From JACJXF01 sp964349045 (GTDB lineage Bacteria > Bacteroidota > Bacteroidia > Bacteroidales > GCA-2748055): DNA of 14,249 bases. Below the pieces are notes generated by a model. The model made no database searches and was not told where the DNA came from. It was given only the letters and a program-made list of their open reading frames with translations. Shown here one piece after another: positions 1 through 7,405 of the stretch. The position numbers were made by a program, and so were the translations under genes. The stretch spans positions 1 through 14,249 of the forward strand of contig CAYGFI010000126.1 of the NCBI GenBank assembly GCA_964349045.1, read 5' to 3'. Numbering within the stretch: position 1 is the stretch's first letter; every line of letters begins with the position of its first letter.

Positions 1-636
1 CTATCTGCCAGCCTGCGTTTTTGTTTTATTCTTTTCATAATACCTTTTAATCTTAATACTATTACCACATGTTTTCATGTTGCACCATAACCGGCTGTTA
101 TTCTTGCTCCTATCTATATACAACCAACCACAATTAGTGCATTCCTTAATCCGGCTTTTTGAATCTGAAATCAATAAATCATATGCTGATTTAATTATTG
201 GCAACAAGGTCCATAATAGATTAGATGGTTCATAGTTCCAGATCACTTTAGTTTCAAGACTTTCATTTATTTCAAAGTTCAGATATTTAAATACAAAGGA
301 GAGTTCTTTGTTAAAATGGAGGATGTCTTCAACTGCAGGCTGTTTCTTTTGTGAGAATTGATAAAATATCCTGTAAATTAATTCTCTCGTACTAAGAATT
401 TTTTTAAGATCACGTATAGCTTTTCCCTGGTTATTAAGAATGTAATTTCCTAATCTTTCTCTCGAATCTATATCAAATATTTGTGTTCTGCAACCCCACA
501 ATAGCAAATCCTCCGGATTAACTATAAACTCAAATAAAGGATCTTCAAAACGATTTCTAACTGAGTTTACAAAATTCAAACAGATAGCTCCACCATCTAA
601 CTCCAACGTTTCTATGGTACGCACAAATGGACGCAT
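1..636 (-). CDS. CGNR zinc finger / ABATE-domain putative regulator
   Basis: A 211-residue protein with the layout of the CGNR zinc-finger family: an N-terminal ABATE-type region (residues about 8-150, beginning with the Gly-Gly-x-x-Cys-Leu-x-Phe-Val-Asn pattern) and a C-terminal zinc-binding motif. The likely zinc ligands are C166, C169, C185 and C190. The motif that names the family reads CGNS here instead of CGNR. Family members are thought to bind DNA or regulate transcription, though few have been studied; the ABATE part may sense a small molecule. The stop codon sits on the first bases of the window, so the gene is complete. It starts 112 nt from a divergent monooxygenase-like gene, which makes that gene a natural candidate target. 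Family assignment is firm; the regulatory role is inferred. Confidence 0.85.
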   Translation of the reverse strand: MRPFVRTIETLELDGGAICLNFVNSVRNRFEDPLFEFIVNPEDLLLWGCRTQIFDIDSRERLGNYILNNQGKAIRDLKKILSTRELIYRIFYQFSQKKQPAVEDILHFNKELSFVFKYLNFEINESLETKVIWNYEPSNLLWTLLPIIKSAYDLLISDSKSRIKECTNCGWLYIDRSKNNSRLWCNMKTCGNSIKIKRYYEKNKTKTQAGR

Positions 637-668
637 GTGGCAAAATTAAACATTTTAATTAACACTTG

Positions 669-676
669 CAAATATA
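669..676 (-). promoter_or_regulatory. Candidate -7 element for the CGNR gene
   Basis: On the minus strand this reads TATATTTG, an exact match to the Bacteroidetes TAnnTTTG element, about 33 nt before the ATG at 636. No matching -33 TTTG was found at the usual distance. The motif is short enough to occur by chance in AT-rich DNA. Confidence 0.35.
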
Positions 677-678
677 TT

Positions 679-711
679 TTTGTTGGTGTTAATTATTTTT
701 ATTTATATTTG
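679..711 (+). promoter_or_regulatory. Candidate promoter for the ABM-fold gene
   Basis: TTTG at 679-682 and TATATTTG at 704-711, separated by 21 nt, fit the Bacteroidetes -33/-7 promoter pattern. Transcription would start near 718, leaving a leader of about 30 nt before the ATG at 749. This placement argues against a start at the TTG at 680, which would lie inside the promoter. Confidence 0.45.
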
Positions 712-748
712 TAATATTAAAATCTCGTACTTATTAAAATTTAAGAAA

Positions 749-1051
749 ATGATAGCAAGAATATGGATTGGGAAAGTTCAAAAGGCGAAAAGAAATGAAT
801 TCTTTGAGTACATAAAGCAAACAGGTTTGCCTGGGCTACAAAAAACTAAAGGAAATATAGGAGTGCAAATATTAATTAAAGATTTTGACACTATGTCCCA
901 TTTAATGATAATGTCTTTCTGGGATTCAGAAGACTCCATTAAAAATTTTACAGGTCCAGACTACAACAAAGCCCGCTTGTACCCTGATGATCATAAATAC
1001 CTTATAAGCATGGAACCAATTGTTCATTATGAGGTACTAGTAAAAGAATAG
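749..1051 (+). CDS. Antibiotic biosynthesis monooxygenase (ABM)-like small protein
   Basis: A 100-residue protein of the dimeric alpha/beta-barrel (ABM-like) fold. It has the pattern common in small annotated 'antibiotic biosynthesis monooxygenase' proteins: the opening Met-Ile-Ala-Arg-Ile-Trp, a central Gly-Asn-x-Gly-Val strand, a Ser-x-Trp-Asp-Ser segment near residue 60, and a Tyr-Pro-Asp-Asp-x-x-Tyr-Leu segment near residue 80. Such proteins act on quinones or other small reactive molecules, or serve as stress proteins; the substrate cannot be told from sequence. The reading frame is open back to a TTG at 680, but that adds a 23-residue hydrophobic stretch outside the conserved fold and overlaps the likely promoter, so the ATG at 749 was chosen. 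It is divergent from the CGNR regulator, which may control it. Confidence 0.75.
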   Translation: MIARIWIGKVQKAKRNEFFEYIKQTGLPGLQKTKGNIGVQILIKDFDTMSHLMIMSFWDSEDSIKNFTGPDYNKARLYPDDHKYLISMEPIVHYEVLVKE

Positions 1052-1291
1052 TCATCAATGTCTTGCCGCTCCTAGTGTATAGAGTAAACCCTTCTATTTC
1101 AATGATTTTAAGAAACCAACCTGAAGTGTAAACATAGCTTCTAAAATTGTTTTCAAAAATATCATCGTGAATTAAAAATAATAAAATACCCTTTAATATC
1201 TTAATTATAAACAAAGAACCGGCTATAAGATGAACGGTATAATTAATAAGCTTGTCATGGTTTTTGCATTTTGCTTCAACTACCAAGAGAG

Positions 1292-1428
1292 CTTTGTAAC
1301 TGGGGACAAACCCGGACAGCGCTTCTGCAACGCATAAAACTTTGTAACCGGGGATAAATATATGGCTCGTAATCAACTTTGTACCTCGACACGCGTAATG
1401 CTCAACTAGCTTTGTACCCGGACAGCAA
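1292..1428. repeat. Degenerate GC-rich tandem repeats beginning CTTTGTA
   Basis: The heptamer CTTTGTA recurs at 1292, 1340, 1377 and 1410 (spacings 48, 37 and 33), each time followed by a variable GC-rich stretch such as ACTGGGG, ACCGGGG or CCCGGACAGC. The CCCGGACAGC sequence appears twice, near 1311 and near 1417. In the first copy CTTTGT pairs with a following ACAAA across an 8-base loop, so the unit is partly palindromic. It looks like a decayed minisatellite or intergenic repeat. It is not a CRISPR, because neither unit length nor spacing is constant. Confidence 0.5.
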
Positions 1429-1636
1429 AAACACGTGCCATACTCTCCTCGCACCGTGACAACTTCTCGGCTAAAGTACCGGGACCCTGCCCGGATGCTT
1501 CGTCGAGTAACGGTTACTAATTATGTCGCCGGGCCGTCACACTGTGCAAAAACTCACACACTTTTGTTCAAAACCTTTCATAGATAAGATTGACCAAAGT
1601 GCTGCATTTCTGTAACTTGAATAAAAAATCAGGAAT

Positions 1637-1735
1637 ATGGTACATAGAACAGGAACTGATCGAAGCCAACTTCTTTTACTTTCTCCGAGCCTTGATGAAC
1701 TGATAGCTGATGATAATCCTGTTAAAGTCATTGAG
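1637..1735 (+). pseudogene. Truncated IS1182-type transposase, N-terminal stump
   Basis: The first 33 codons encode a peptide with the N-terminal signature of IS1182-like transposases: Thr-Asp-Arg-Ser-Gln-Leu-Leu-Leu-Leu, Pro-Ser-Leu-Asp-Glu-Leu-Ile, and Asp-Asp-Asn-Pro-Val-Lys-Val-Ile. In intact family members this leads into a conserved Asp-Ser-Leu-Asp segment and then several hundred residues with the DDE catalytic core. Here similarity stops at about 1735 and the frame runs into unrelated Pro/Ser-rich sequence and the antisense end of uvrB. The rest of the element has been deleted, so it cannot be active. No terminal inverted repeats could be identified. Confidence 0.65.
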
Positions 1736-1775
1736 ATGTCCCACTTTCAAATATTTCTGTTCCCCACATATCTAT

Positions 1776-1813
1776 CATCTCTCCCCTCTCATCACTCATC
1801 TCTCCCCTCTCAT
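1776..1813. repeat. 17-bp perfect direct repeat, 21-bp period
   Basis: The pyrimidine-rich sequence CATCTCTCCCCTCTCAT occurs at 1776-1792 and again at 1797-1813, with a decayed third copy (CCATCTCCC) starting near 1816. It lies between the transposase stump and the 3' end of uvrB, where the deletion junction must be. Confidence 0.75.
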
Positions 1814-1839
1814 ACCCATCTCCCGGGAAAGAATCCGGT

Positions 1840-3861
1840 TTACTTCTTATCCTTTTTTTCCATGAGCTTTTCCAACTCATACATCTCGTCCCTGAACCTC
1901 GCAGCCTGGATAAAATCCAACTCCCTTGCAGCTTTTTCCATGTTCTTCCTGGTCTTCTCTATGGCTTTTTTCAACTGATCCGCATCCATATAGCTCACAA
2001 CCGGATCTGCAGCAACATGTGCATCCACAGGCTCTGTATAAAATCCGCGACTCTTTGCCTCATCGCGCAGATTCCCCATCATCGACATCCTTTCTTTTTT
2101 GATCTGGGTAGGAGTGATGTTGTTCGCTTCGTTATATAGTAATTGTTTTGCACGTCTTCTGTCTGTTTCATCGATGGTTCTCTTCATCGAATTGGTGATC
2201 TTATCGGCATACATGATCACTTTACCGTTCAGGTTCCTTGCTGCCCTTCCCGAGGTTTGCGTCAGTGATTTTTCTGAACGGAGAAATCCCTCTTTATCCG
2301 CATCCAGAATTGCAACCAGGGAAACTTCAGGTAAATCCAATCCTTCCCTGAGCAGGTTTACTCCTACTAAAACATCAAACGTACCTTTTCTTAGTCCCTC
2401 CATAATTTCAACCCTCTCAAGGGTGTCAATGTCCGAATGAATGTACCGGCATCTGAAATTCAGCTTAATGAGGTAAGCGCTCAATTCTTCTGCCATCCTT
2501 TTTGTAAGAGTGGTCACGAGCACTCTTTCCGAATCTCTGACCCTTGCTTTTATCTCGCCGATCAGGTGGTCGATCTGATTCAGGCTGGGTCTGATTTCAA
2601 TAACGGGATCAAGTAAACCGGTGGGGCGGATAACCTGCTCAATAACTACTCCTTCTGACTTCTCGAGCTCATAATCCGAGGGAGTGGCCGATACATATAC
2701 TCTTTGCCCGATCAGGGATTCAAATTCCTCGAATTTCAGGGGACGGTTGTCTATGGCTGCCGGCAGACGAAATCCGAATTCAATAAGGGTCTGTTTGCGA
2801 CTGTGATCCCCGCCAAACATCGCCCGGATCTGGGGAAGTGTTGCATGACTCTCATCAATAACTGTAAGAAAATCCTGTGGAAAATAATCCAGGAGACAGA
2901 AAGGTCTTGTTCCGGGGGTCCGGCCATCGAAATACCGTGAATAATTTTCAATCCCCGGACAATAGCCCAGTTCCCGGATCATCTCCAGGTCAAAATTCAC
3001 ACGTTCTTCTAATCGCTTAGCTTCCTGGTGTTTTCCGATTTCTTTAAAATAGTCAACCTGCTTCACCATATCATCCTGGATCTCCTCAATAGCAGTTTTC
3101 ATCCTGTTTTTAGCGGTAATAAAAATGTTTGCAGGAAAAATCACTATTTCATCATGCTCTTCCAGAGTCTGACCGGTCAAAGGGTCGATAGATTGCATCC
3201 CATCAATCTCATCCCCAAAAAACATGATCCTGTATGCAAGATTACGGTATGCAAGGAATACATCAACCGTGTCACCCCGGACACGGAAGGTACCCGCCGA
3301 AAAATCAACTTCGTTACGGGAATACAGACTGTCAACCAGTTTGCGTAAAAAGATATTCCGCCCTAACTGATCTCCCTTTTTAATGTTCAGCGTGTTTTCG
3401 TGAAAATCCTTGGGATTTCCAATACCATACAAGCAGGAAACCGATGAGACGACAATCACATCGCGTCGTCCGGACAGGAGGGAAGAGGTTGTGCTTAATC
3501 TGAGTTTCTCAATTTCTTCATTAATGGAAAGATCCTTTTCAATATAGGTATCTGTCACGGGTAAATAGGCTTCAGGCTGGTAATAATCATAATAGGAAAC
3601 GAAATATTCCACCGCGTTATCAGGAAAAAACTCTTTAAACTCTCCATAAAGCTGAGCGGCTAACGTTTTATTATGACTTAAAACTAGAGTCGGACGGTTA
3701 ATTTTTTCAATAAGGTTGGCTATGGTAAATGTTTTACCGGAACCGGTAACTCCCAGCAATACCTGGGATTCCGCACCCGATGCGATTCCATCAACCAGTT
3801 GTTTAATGGCTTCGGGCTGATCGCCGGTTGGTTTATAGTCAGATGTTAATTTGAAATCCAT
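1840..3861 (-). CDS. uvrB: Excinuclease ABC subunit B (UvrB)
   Basis: UvrB is the damage-verifying, ATP-dependent helicase-like subunit of nucleotide excision repair. It is loaded by UvrA and then recruits the nuclease UvrC. At 673 residues it matches the usual length. Visible elements in order: Walker A GVTGSGKT at 37-44; the beta-hairpin YYDYYQPEAYLP at 90-101, which inserts between DNA strands; the DESH helicase box at 336-339; helicase motif VI QTSGRAAR at 535-542; and a C-terminal UVR coiled coil at about 630-665 that contacts UvrC. All key elements are intact. It starts 13 nt after the stop of the upstream exported nuclease-fold gene, so the two are probably co-transcribed. uvrA and uvrC are not in the window. 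Confidence 0.98.
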   Translation of the reverse strand: MDFKLTSDYKPTGDQPEAIKQLVDGIASGAESQVLLGVTGSGKTFTIANLIEKINRPTLVLSHNKTLAAQLYGEFKEFFPDNAVEYFVSYYDYYQPEAYLPVTDTYIEKDLSINEEIEKLRLSTTSSLLSGRRDVIVVSSVSCLYGIGNPKDFHENTLNIKKGDQLGRNIFLRKLVDSLYSRNEVDFSAGTFRVRGDTVDVFLAYRNLAYRIMFFGDEIDGMQSIDPLTGQTLEEHDEIVIFPANIFITAKNRMKTAIEEIQDDMVKQVDYFKEIGKHQEAKRLEERVNFDLEMIRELGYCPGIENYSRYFDGRTPGTRPFCLLDYFPQDFLTVIDESHATLPQIRAMFGGDHSRKQTLIEFGFRLPAAIDNRPLKFEEFESLIGQRVYVSATPSDYELEKSEGVVIEQVIRPTGLLDPVIEIRPSLNQIDHLIGEIKARVRDSERVLVTTLTKRMAEELSAYLIKLNFRCRYIHSDIDTLERVEIMEGLRKGTFDVLVGVNLLREGLDLPEVSLVAILDADKEGFLRSEKSLTQTSGRAARNLNGKVIMYADKITNSMKRTIDETDRRRAKQLLYNEANNITPTQIKKERMSMMGNLRDEAKSRGFYTEPVDAHVAADPVVSYMDADQLKKAIEKTRKNMEKAARELDFIQAARFRDEMYELEKLMEKKDKK

Positions 3862-3874
3862 AACTTTTCAACCA

Positions 3875-4909
3875 TCATTTCACCATTTCCAGAACAACAT
3901 AAACCGGCAAATGATCGCTTATCCCCCCGAAATAATTATCCCCGCCATAGGTACGGTTGGGGGAATATTCTCCGTTTTTTGCTTTATAAAGCATCCATTC
4001 TTCCTTAAAAATCTTTCCGGAATCGTATTTGCAGCCGTAACCACTTTTTACGTTTAACAGTGAGTGTGAAACGATGATCTGGTCAAGCATATTCCAGTTT
4101 TCCCTGTACAGGTAACTTCCTTCTGCAGTAAGGTTATGTTTATCGTACATCAGGTTGTAAAATTCACCGGCCGAAATGTTTTTCAGCTTGTTAGATGCCT
4201 GTAAAACACTCATGATACTTCGGTTTGTAGGTTCATCATTGAAATCACCCATGATAACAATACGTGCTTTTGTATCACGCGAAAGAAGCAAATCAACACT
4301 CCGTCTAAGAGCCACTGCACAATACATTCTTTTAGGTTCGCTTTCACTTTCACCGCCAAACCTGGAGCTCCAGTGGTTCACGTAAAAATGAAGTCCCATT
4401 CCATCAGGAGCCTTTCCATAAACATATAGAATATCACGGGTTTTTTCTGTCGAGTCAAATGGGAAAGCAACAGGTATTTTAATATGTCCTTCATATTTAA
4501 AACTTTCCTTTTTATATACAAGGGCAACGTCAATGCCACGTTCATCCGGACTTTCTTCATGAACAATGCCATATCCGCCCAGCTTTAAATCCGGAGTACT
4601 GATCAGATCCTGTAAAACTTCATAATTTTCAATTTCCTGAAGTCCGATAATATCCGGGAATCCCCCTTTTCCAACTGCGGAAATCACTTTTGCCAGGTCA
4701 TTCAGTTTCTTATTGTATTTTTCAGAGTTCCACTCTTTTTTATTAGCGGGAGTAAATTCGATATCATTAATTCCGGGACTGTCAATCGTATCAAAAAGAT
4801 TTTCCACATTGTAAGACATGATGATAAAAGGTTTGTCCTGCGCGTATACCTGAATAATAAGAGGAAACAGGATAGCAATTAGTGTAAGGGTAATTCGTTT
4901 CAGAAGCAT
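3875..4909 (-). CDS. Exported endonuclease/exonuclease/phosphatase-family protein
   Basis: A 344-residue metal-dependent hydrolase of the EEP (DNase I / exonuclease III-like) superfamily. An N-terminal signal peptide is clear: positive residues at 4-5, a hydrophobic core, and a likely cleavage after Val-Tyr-Ala at residue 23. Catalytic-fold motifs follow in order: SYNVENLF at 32-39, LQEIEN at 90-95 (E92 the expected Mg ligand), NHWSSRFGG at 178-186, GDFND at 221-225, and SDHLP near 331-335 with the catalytic His. The fold cleaves phosphodiester or phosphomonoester bonds. Export suggests an external substrate such as extracellular DNA, or a phospholipid or inositol phosphate head group, and sequence alone does not decide which. 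It probably forms an operon with uvrB. The cyclase gene is divergent across a 285-nt gap. Confidence 0.9.
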   Translation of the reverse strand: MLLKRITLTLIAILFPLIIQVYAQDKPFIIMSYNVENLFDTIDSPGINDIEFTPANKKEWNSEKYNKKLNDLAKVISAVGKGGFPDIIGLQEIENYEVLQDLISTPDLKLGGYGIVHEESPDERGIDVALVYKKESFKYEGHIKIPVAFPFDSTEKTRDILYVYGKAPDGMGLHFYVNHWSSRFGGESESEPKRMYCAVALRRSVDLLLSRDTKARIVIMGDFNDEPTNRSIMSVLQASNKLKNISAGEFYNLMYDKHNLTAEGSYLYRENWNMLDQIIVSHSLLNVKSGYGCKYDSGKIFKEEWMLYKAKNGEYSPNRTYGGDNYFGGISDHLPVYVVLEMVK

Positions 4910-4928
4910 ATGGTTATTATTTGGTTTT

Positions 4929-4936
4929 CAAAATTA
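4929..4936 (-). promoter_or_regulatory. Candidate -7 element for the nuclease-uvrB operon
   Basis: On the minus strand this reads TAATTTTG, an exact TAnnTTTG match 20 nt before the ATG at 4909. A second exact match, TATCTTTG, lies at 4981-4988 on the same strand. Neither has a good TTTG at -33, so which one is used is open. Confidence 0.35.
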
Positions 4937-5194
4937 GCATTTTAAAACTTACCTGCACTCTGAAAGATTAATTTACCTTTCAAAGATAACAGTGTACTAA
5001 GACATATTAATTCCTATTCAAAACATCCGATTCAATCGCATAAGGCGTTAATTATTCTATTCTTTGAACACATGCATATATGCTTTTGTTTATTTTGAAT
5101 GGATTTCCGGTTTTAAGAGAGATCCATCATAGTTTTTTTTGAAAAAGTCAATGAAACGACTAACTTTAGGCGTCAACAGGAACATTTTATTAGC

Positions 5195-6604
5195 ATGGCA
5201 CAATCCAATAAGGATCTTCTCAGAAGAATAAGCGCTCTGGCAAAACATAATCAGGATCTTACTGAGGAGAATGAGAAGCTTAAAAAACTTATAGAAAAGC
5301 TCACTCGTGAGACTGAGATGCAAAAAGTTTTGCTTGAGAAAGTGTCACCTTCGGAAATCCTCGCGGAGCAAAAGCTTCCTGACCGGCCTGCGTCAGTAAA
5401 ATTTGATATGGCAACGGTCATGTATGCCAGTATTCTGGGATTTTCAAATATTCAGGCATCCATGAACAGCCAGGTTCTCATGGATGAGCTCGATATTATT
5501 TTATTTGAATTCGATCGTATACTTGAGAAATATCACATACAAAAAATCAAAACCATTGGTGACACCTATATGGCTGCCGGCGGCATTCCTTCAAAAAATA
5601 TGACCAACCCGATAGATGTGGTTATGGCTGCATTGGAAATTGAGCATTTCATGAATAGTTTTCCGGAACAGCAGGGGAGAAAAGAGAAAATATGGGAAAT
5701 AAAACTTGGAATCCATACAGGACCAGTGTTTGCCACTATATCAGGAAAGAAAAAAGTCAGTTATGATATCAAGGGAGATACGGTTAATATAGCAAGTCGT
5801 ATGGAGAACTACAGTAAGGATGGGACGATTATTGTGAGTGCGATGACCTATGAACTCGTTAAAGAGCTTTTTGATTGTGATTACTTTGGAAAAATGCCGG
5901 TAAAATATAAAGGTGATCTGGAAATGTTTTCAGTAAAGGGACTCAGGGAGGAATTTTCGTTTAACGGAAGCAGGATCATACCTAATGCGGCTTTTGACAC
6001 GCGGTTTAAGTTGGTTCAATTTACAGAATTACAGGAGTTGATTCTTGAGAAACTGGAGAAAGAATTACCTCCATATCTCTATTACCATAATGTAAAACAT
6101 ACGGTAGATGTGGTAACCGAAGTTGAACTTATCGGCTGGACAGAAGACTGCTCAGACGAAGAAGTCCTTTTACTTAAAACGGCAGGGTTATTTCATGATG
6201 CCGGCCACACTGTGACCTACGACGGTCATGAACAGGCAGGAACAGAGCTGGCGAGGGAAATGCTGCCTAAATATGGCTATAACCAGGCTCAGATAGACCG
6301 GATATGTGAAATTATTATGGCAACCAAAATGCCACCACAACCCAAAGATCTTTTACAGGAAATTATTTGCGATGCCGACCTGGATTACCTGGGAAGAAGC
6401 GATATGATTCCTGTTTCCAATACCCTGTACAAGGAACTTAAAGAACAAAATAAGATTGGTACACTCAACGATTGGAATAAACTGCAGGTGAAATTTATTT
6501 CTATTCACCAGTACTTCACCAAAACAGCGAGGAGTTTAAGGGAGGTTAATAAGCAGATTCAGATTGACAGAATTAAATCGTTGATTACGGAAGATCCTGT
6601 TTGA
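5195..6604 (+). CDS. Class III nucleotide cyclase fused to a PDE-like HD domain
   Basis: A 469-residue soluble protein with no signal peptide or membrane segment. Residues about 15-50 form a Lys/Glu-rich coiled coil. Residues about 68-250 are a class III cyclase domain. The adenine-selecting pair is present (K119 in KTIGD, D191 in YDIKGD), as are the transition-state residues N198 and R202 in VNIASRM. D123 supplies one metal-binding Asp, but the first one is replaced by Ser79 in VMYASILGF. Residues about 290-410 are an HD domain with YYHNVKHT (H298, H302), FHDAGH (H334, D335, H338), an HE pair at 345-346 and CDADLDYLGR (D393, D395). The HNxxH and HD patterns resemble class I cyclic-nucleotide phosphodiesterases. 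One chain may thus both make and break a cyclic nucleotide, or one domain may be regulatory. The start at 5195 follows an AGGAAC stretch. A stand-alone gene. Confidence 0.88.
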   Translation: MAQSNKDLLRRISALAKHNQDLTEENEKLKKLIEKLTRETEMQKVLLEKVSPSEILAEQKLPDRPASVKFDMATVMYASILGFSNIQASMNSQVLMDELDIILFEFDRILEKYHIQKIKTIGDTYMAAGGIPSKNMTNPIDVVMAALEIEHFMNSFPEQQGRKEKIWEIKLGIHTGPVFATISGKKKVSYDIKGDTVNIASRMENYSKDGTIIVSAMTYELVKELFDCDYFGKMPVKYKGDLEMFSVKGLREEFSFNGSRIIPNAAFDTRFKLVQFTELQELILEKLEKELPPYLYYHNVKHTVDVVTEVELIGWTEDCSDEEVLLLKTAGLFHDAGHTVTYDGHEQAGTELAREMLPKYGYNQAQIDRICEIIMATKMPPQPKDLLQEIICDADLDYLGRSDMIPVSNTLYKELKEQNKIGTLNDWNKLQVKFISIHQYFTKTARSLREVNKQIQIDRIKSLITEDPV

Positions 6605-6797
6605 TCCATTATTGTGATTAAAAACATAAACTCAAATAAATTCAATAGATTTTGGAGAAAGGGGTTGGAAGCAGCCCGGTTTAATTCACGATACATTGAA
6701 ATATGGAGATGGGAGTCTTTAATTTATGATGATAAACTTTAATTCAATCAGATTTATTTCAAAAAGGGAATATAATCTGCTTCCACATTCCAATTCG
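6605..6797. other. Intergenic region between convergent genes
   Basis: 193 bases between the ends of the cyclase gene and vapC. They are AT-rich, with no strong hairpin and T-run that would mark a classic terminator on either strand. Confidence 0.5.
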
Positions 6798-7178
6798 CTA
6801 CAAGTAAAGATATTTATCATCCAAAAATTTTACAATTTTCTTATCCAGCGTCCAGAGCGTTGAATTGGTTTCAATTGTTGCGATAATCACACAAGAATCT
6901 ATCAGACCGATTCCTTTTGAGATAAGTTTGTTTTCAAATGAATAGATTCCTGCTTTTTCAAATAAATTTGTGATTTCAATTTTCGGAACATATTGAATGT
7001 AGTCCCTTATAAATTTTATTTCGCTTTTATTTAATGCGCCCTGTAATAATTCACCAATGACCGGGTCAATTATTTTGATACTTAATGTATTTAAAAACGA
7101 CTGTACTTTGATAAAATAGGGGTCTTTTCTCTTAAAATATTCAAACCACACCGAAGAATCAAGAAGTATATCCATCAT
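6798..7178 (-). CDS. vapC: VapC-type PIN-domain ribonuclease toxin
   Basis: A 126-residue PIN-domain protein, the toxin of a type II toxin-antitoxin pair. PIN toxins of the VapC group cleave tRNA or rRNA and so stop translation. The four acidic active-site positions are present: D7 in LLDSSVW, E43 in GELLQG, D94 in GLIDSC and D112 in TLDKK. The start ATG overlaps the stop of the antitoxin gene in an ATGA arrangement, as usual for translationally coupled pairs. A second ATG follows at once, so the protein may be one residue shorter. The catalytic set is complete, so the toxin is probably functional; its RNA target cannot be read from sequence. Confidence 0.92.
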   Translation of the reverse strand: MMDILLDSSVWFEYFKRKDPYFIKVQSFLNTLSIKIIDPVIGELLQGALNKSEIKFIRDYIQYVPKIEITNLFEKAGIYSFENKLISKGIGLIDSCVIIATIETNSTLWTLDKKIVKFLDDKYLYL

Positions 7179-7381
7179 ATTCTGTTTAAACCTCTGATTT
7201 CTTCTGCTGAATGCTTAAATTGCAAAGGTTTATTATTTATTTTTTCACCCATTGCCTTTAACTTTTCCAGGGAAATATAACTATTCAGGGCAATTATCAT
7301 TGCCTGGGTAATATTTTTGGCATTTGAAATACTTTGAGTTTCTTTCACTAGTTCATCAGGTATTATTGCTGTCACTTTCAT
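7175..7381 (-). CDS. vapB: VapB-type antitoxin
   Basis: A 68-residue antitoxin partner of the overlapping vapC. The N-terminal half (Met-Lys-Val-Thr-Ala, then a predicted helix with Ser-x-x-x-Asn-x-Thr-Gln-Ala and a second helix) resembles the short ribbon-helix-helix dimerisation and DNA-binding domain of VapB family antitoxins. The C-terminal tail (residues about 45-68) is the part expected to wrap around the toxin. The frame is open nine codons further upstream to an ATG at 7408, but that extension overlaps the promoter and operator, so the Met at 7381 is preferred. The dimer or VapBC complex probably represses its own promoter through the inverted repeat at 7410-7430. Confidence 0.88.
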   Translation of the reverse strand: MKVTAIIPDELVKETQSISNAKNITQAMIIALNSYISLEKLKAMGEKINNKPLQFKHSAEEIRGLNRI

Positions 7382-7405
7382 AATATAGCAGATTATATAT
7401 GCGCA

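Larger units (their letters stand above)
1052..1839. other. Gene-free interval with repeat and transposon debris
   Basis: About 790 bases with no intact gene. Bases 1052-1260 are AT-rich and featureless. Bases 1381-1540 are about 55% G+C by hand count, much higher than the neighbouring intergenic DNA. The interval holds degenerate tandem repeats (1292-1428), a transposase stump (1637-1735) and a 17-bp direct repeat (1776-1813). An open frame on the minus strand at 1002-1454 is only a translation of the repeats plus the antisense of the ABM gene. The interval probably records insertion and decay of foreign DNA. Confidence 0.6.

Noticed and set aside
680..748. N-terminal extension of the ABM protein from a TTG codon
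   Set aside because: It adds a hydrophobic stretch outside the conserved fold and overlaps the likely promoter; the ATG at 749 fits the family start.
1292..1428. Possible CRISPR array
   Set aside because: Units are only partly similar, spacing runs 48, 37 and 33 bases, and there are no conserved full-length repeats and no cas genes nearby.
1002..1454. Minus-strand open frame of 150 codons
   Set aside because: It runs antisense through the end of the ABM gene and through the degenerate repeats. It has no recognisable domain, and its repeated Pro-Gly-x-Lys segments simply reflect the DNA repeat.
1537..1731. Minus-strand open frame of 64 codons
   Set aside because: It is the antisense of the transposase stump and shows no protein features of its own.
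6667..6784. Inverted pair GGAAGCAG (6667-6674) and CTGCTTCC (6777-6784)
   Set aside because: Eight bases separated by 102 bases in AT-rich DNA; no supporting structure, probably chance.
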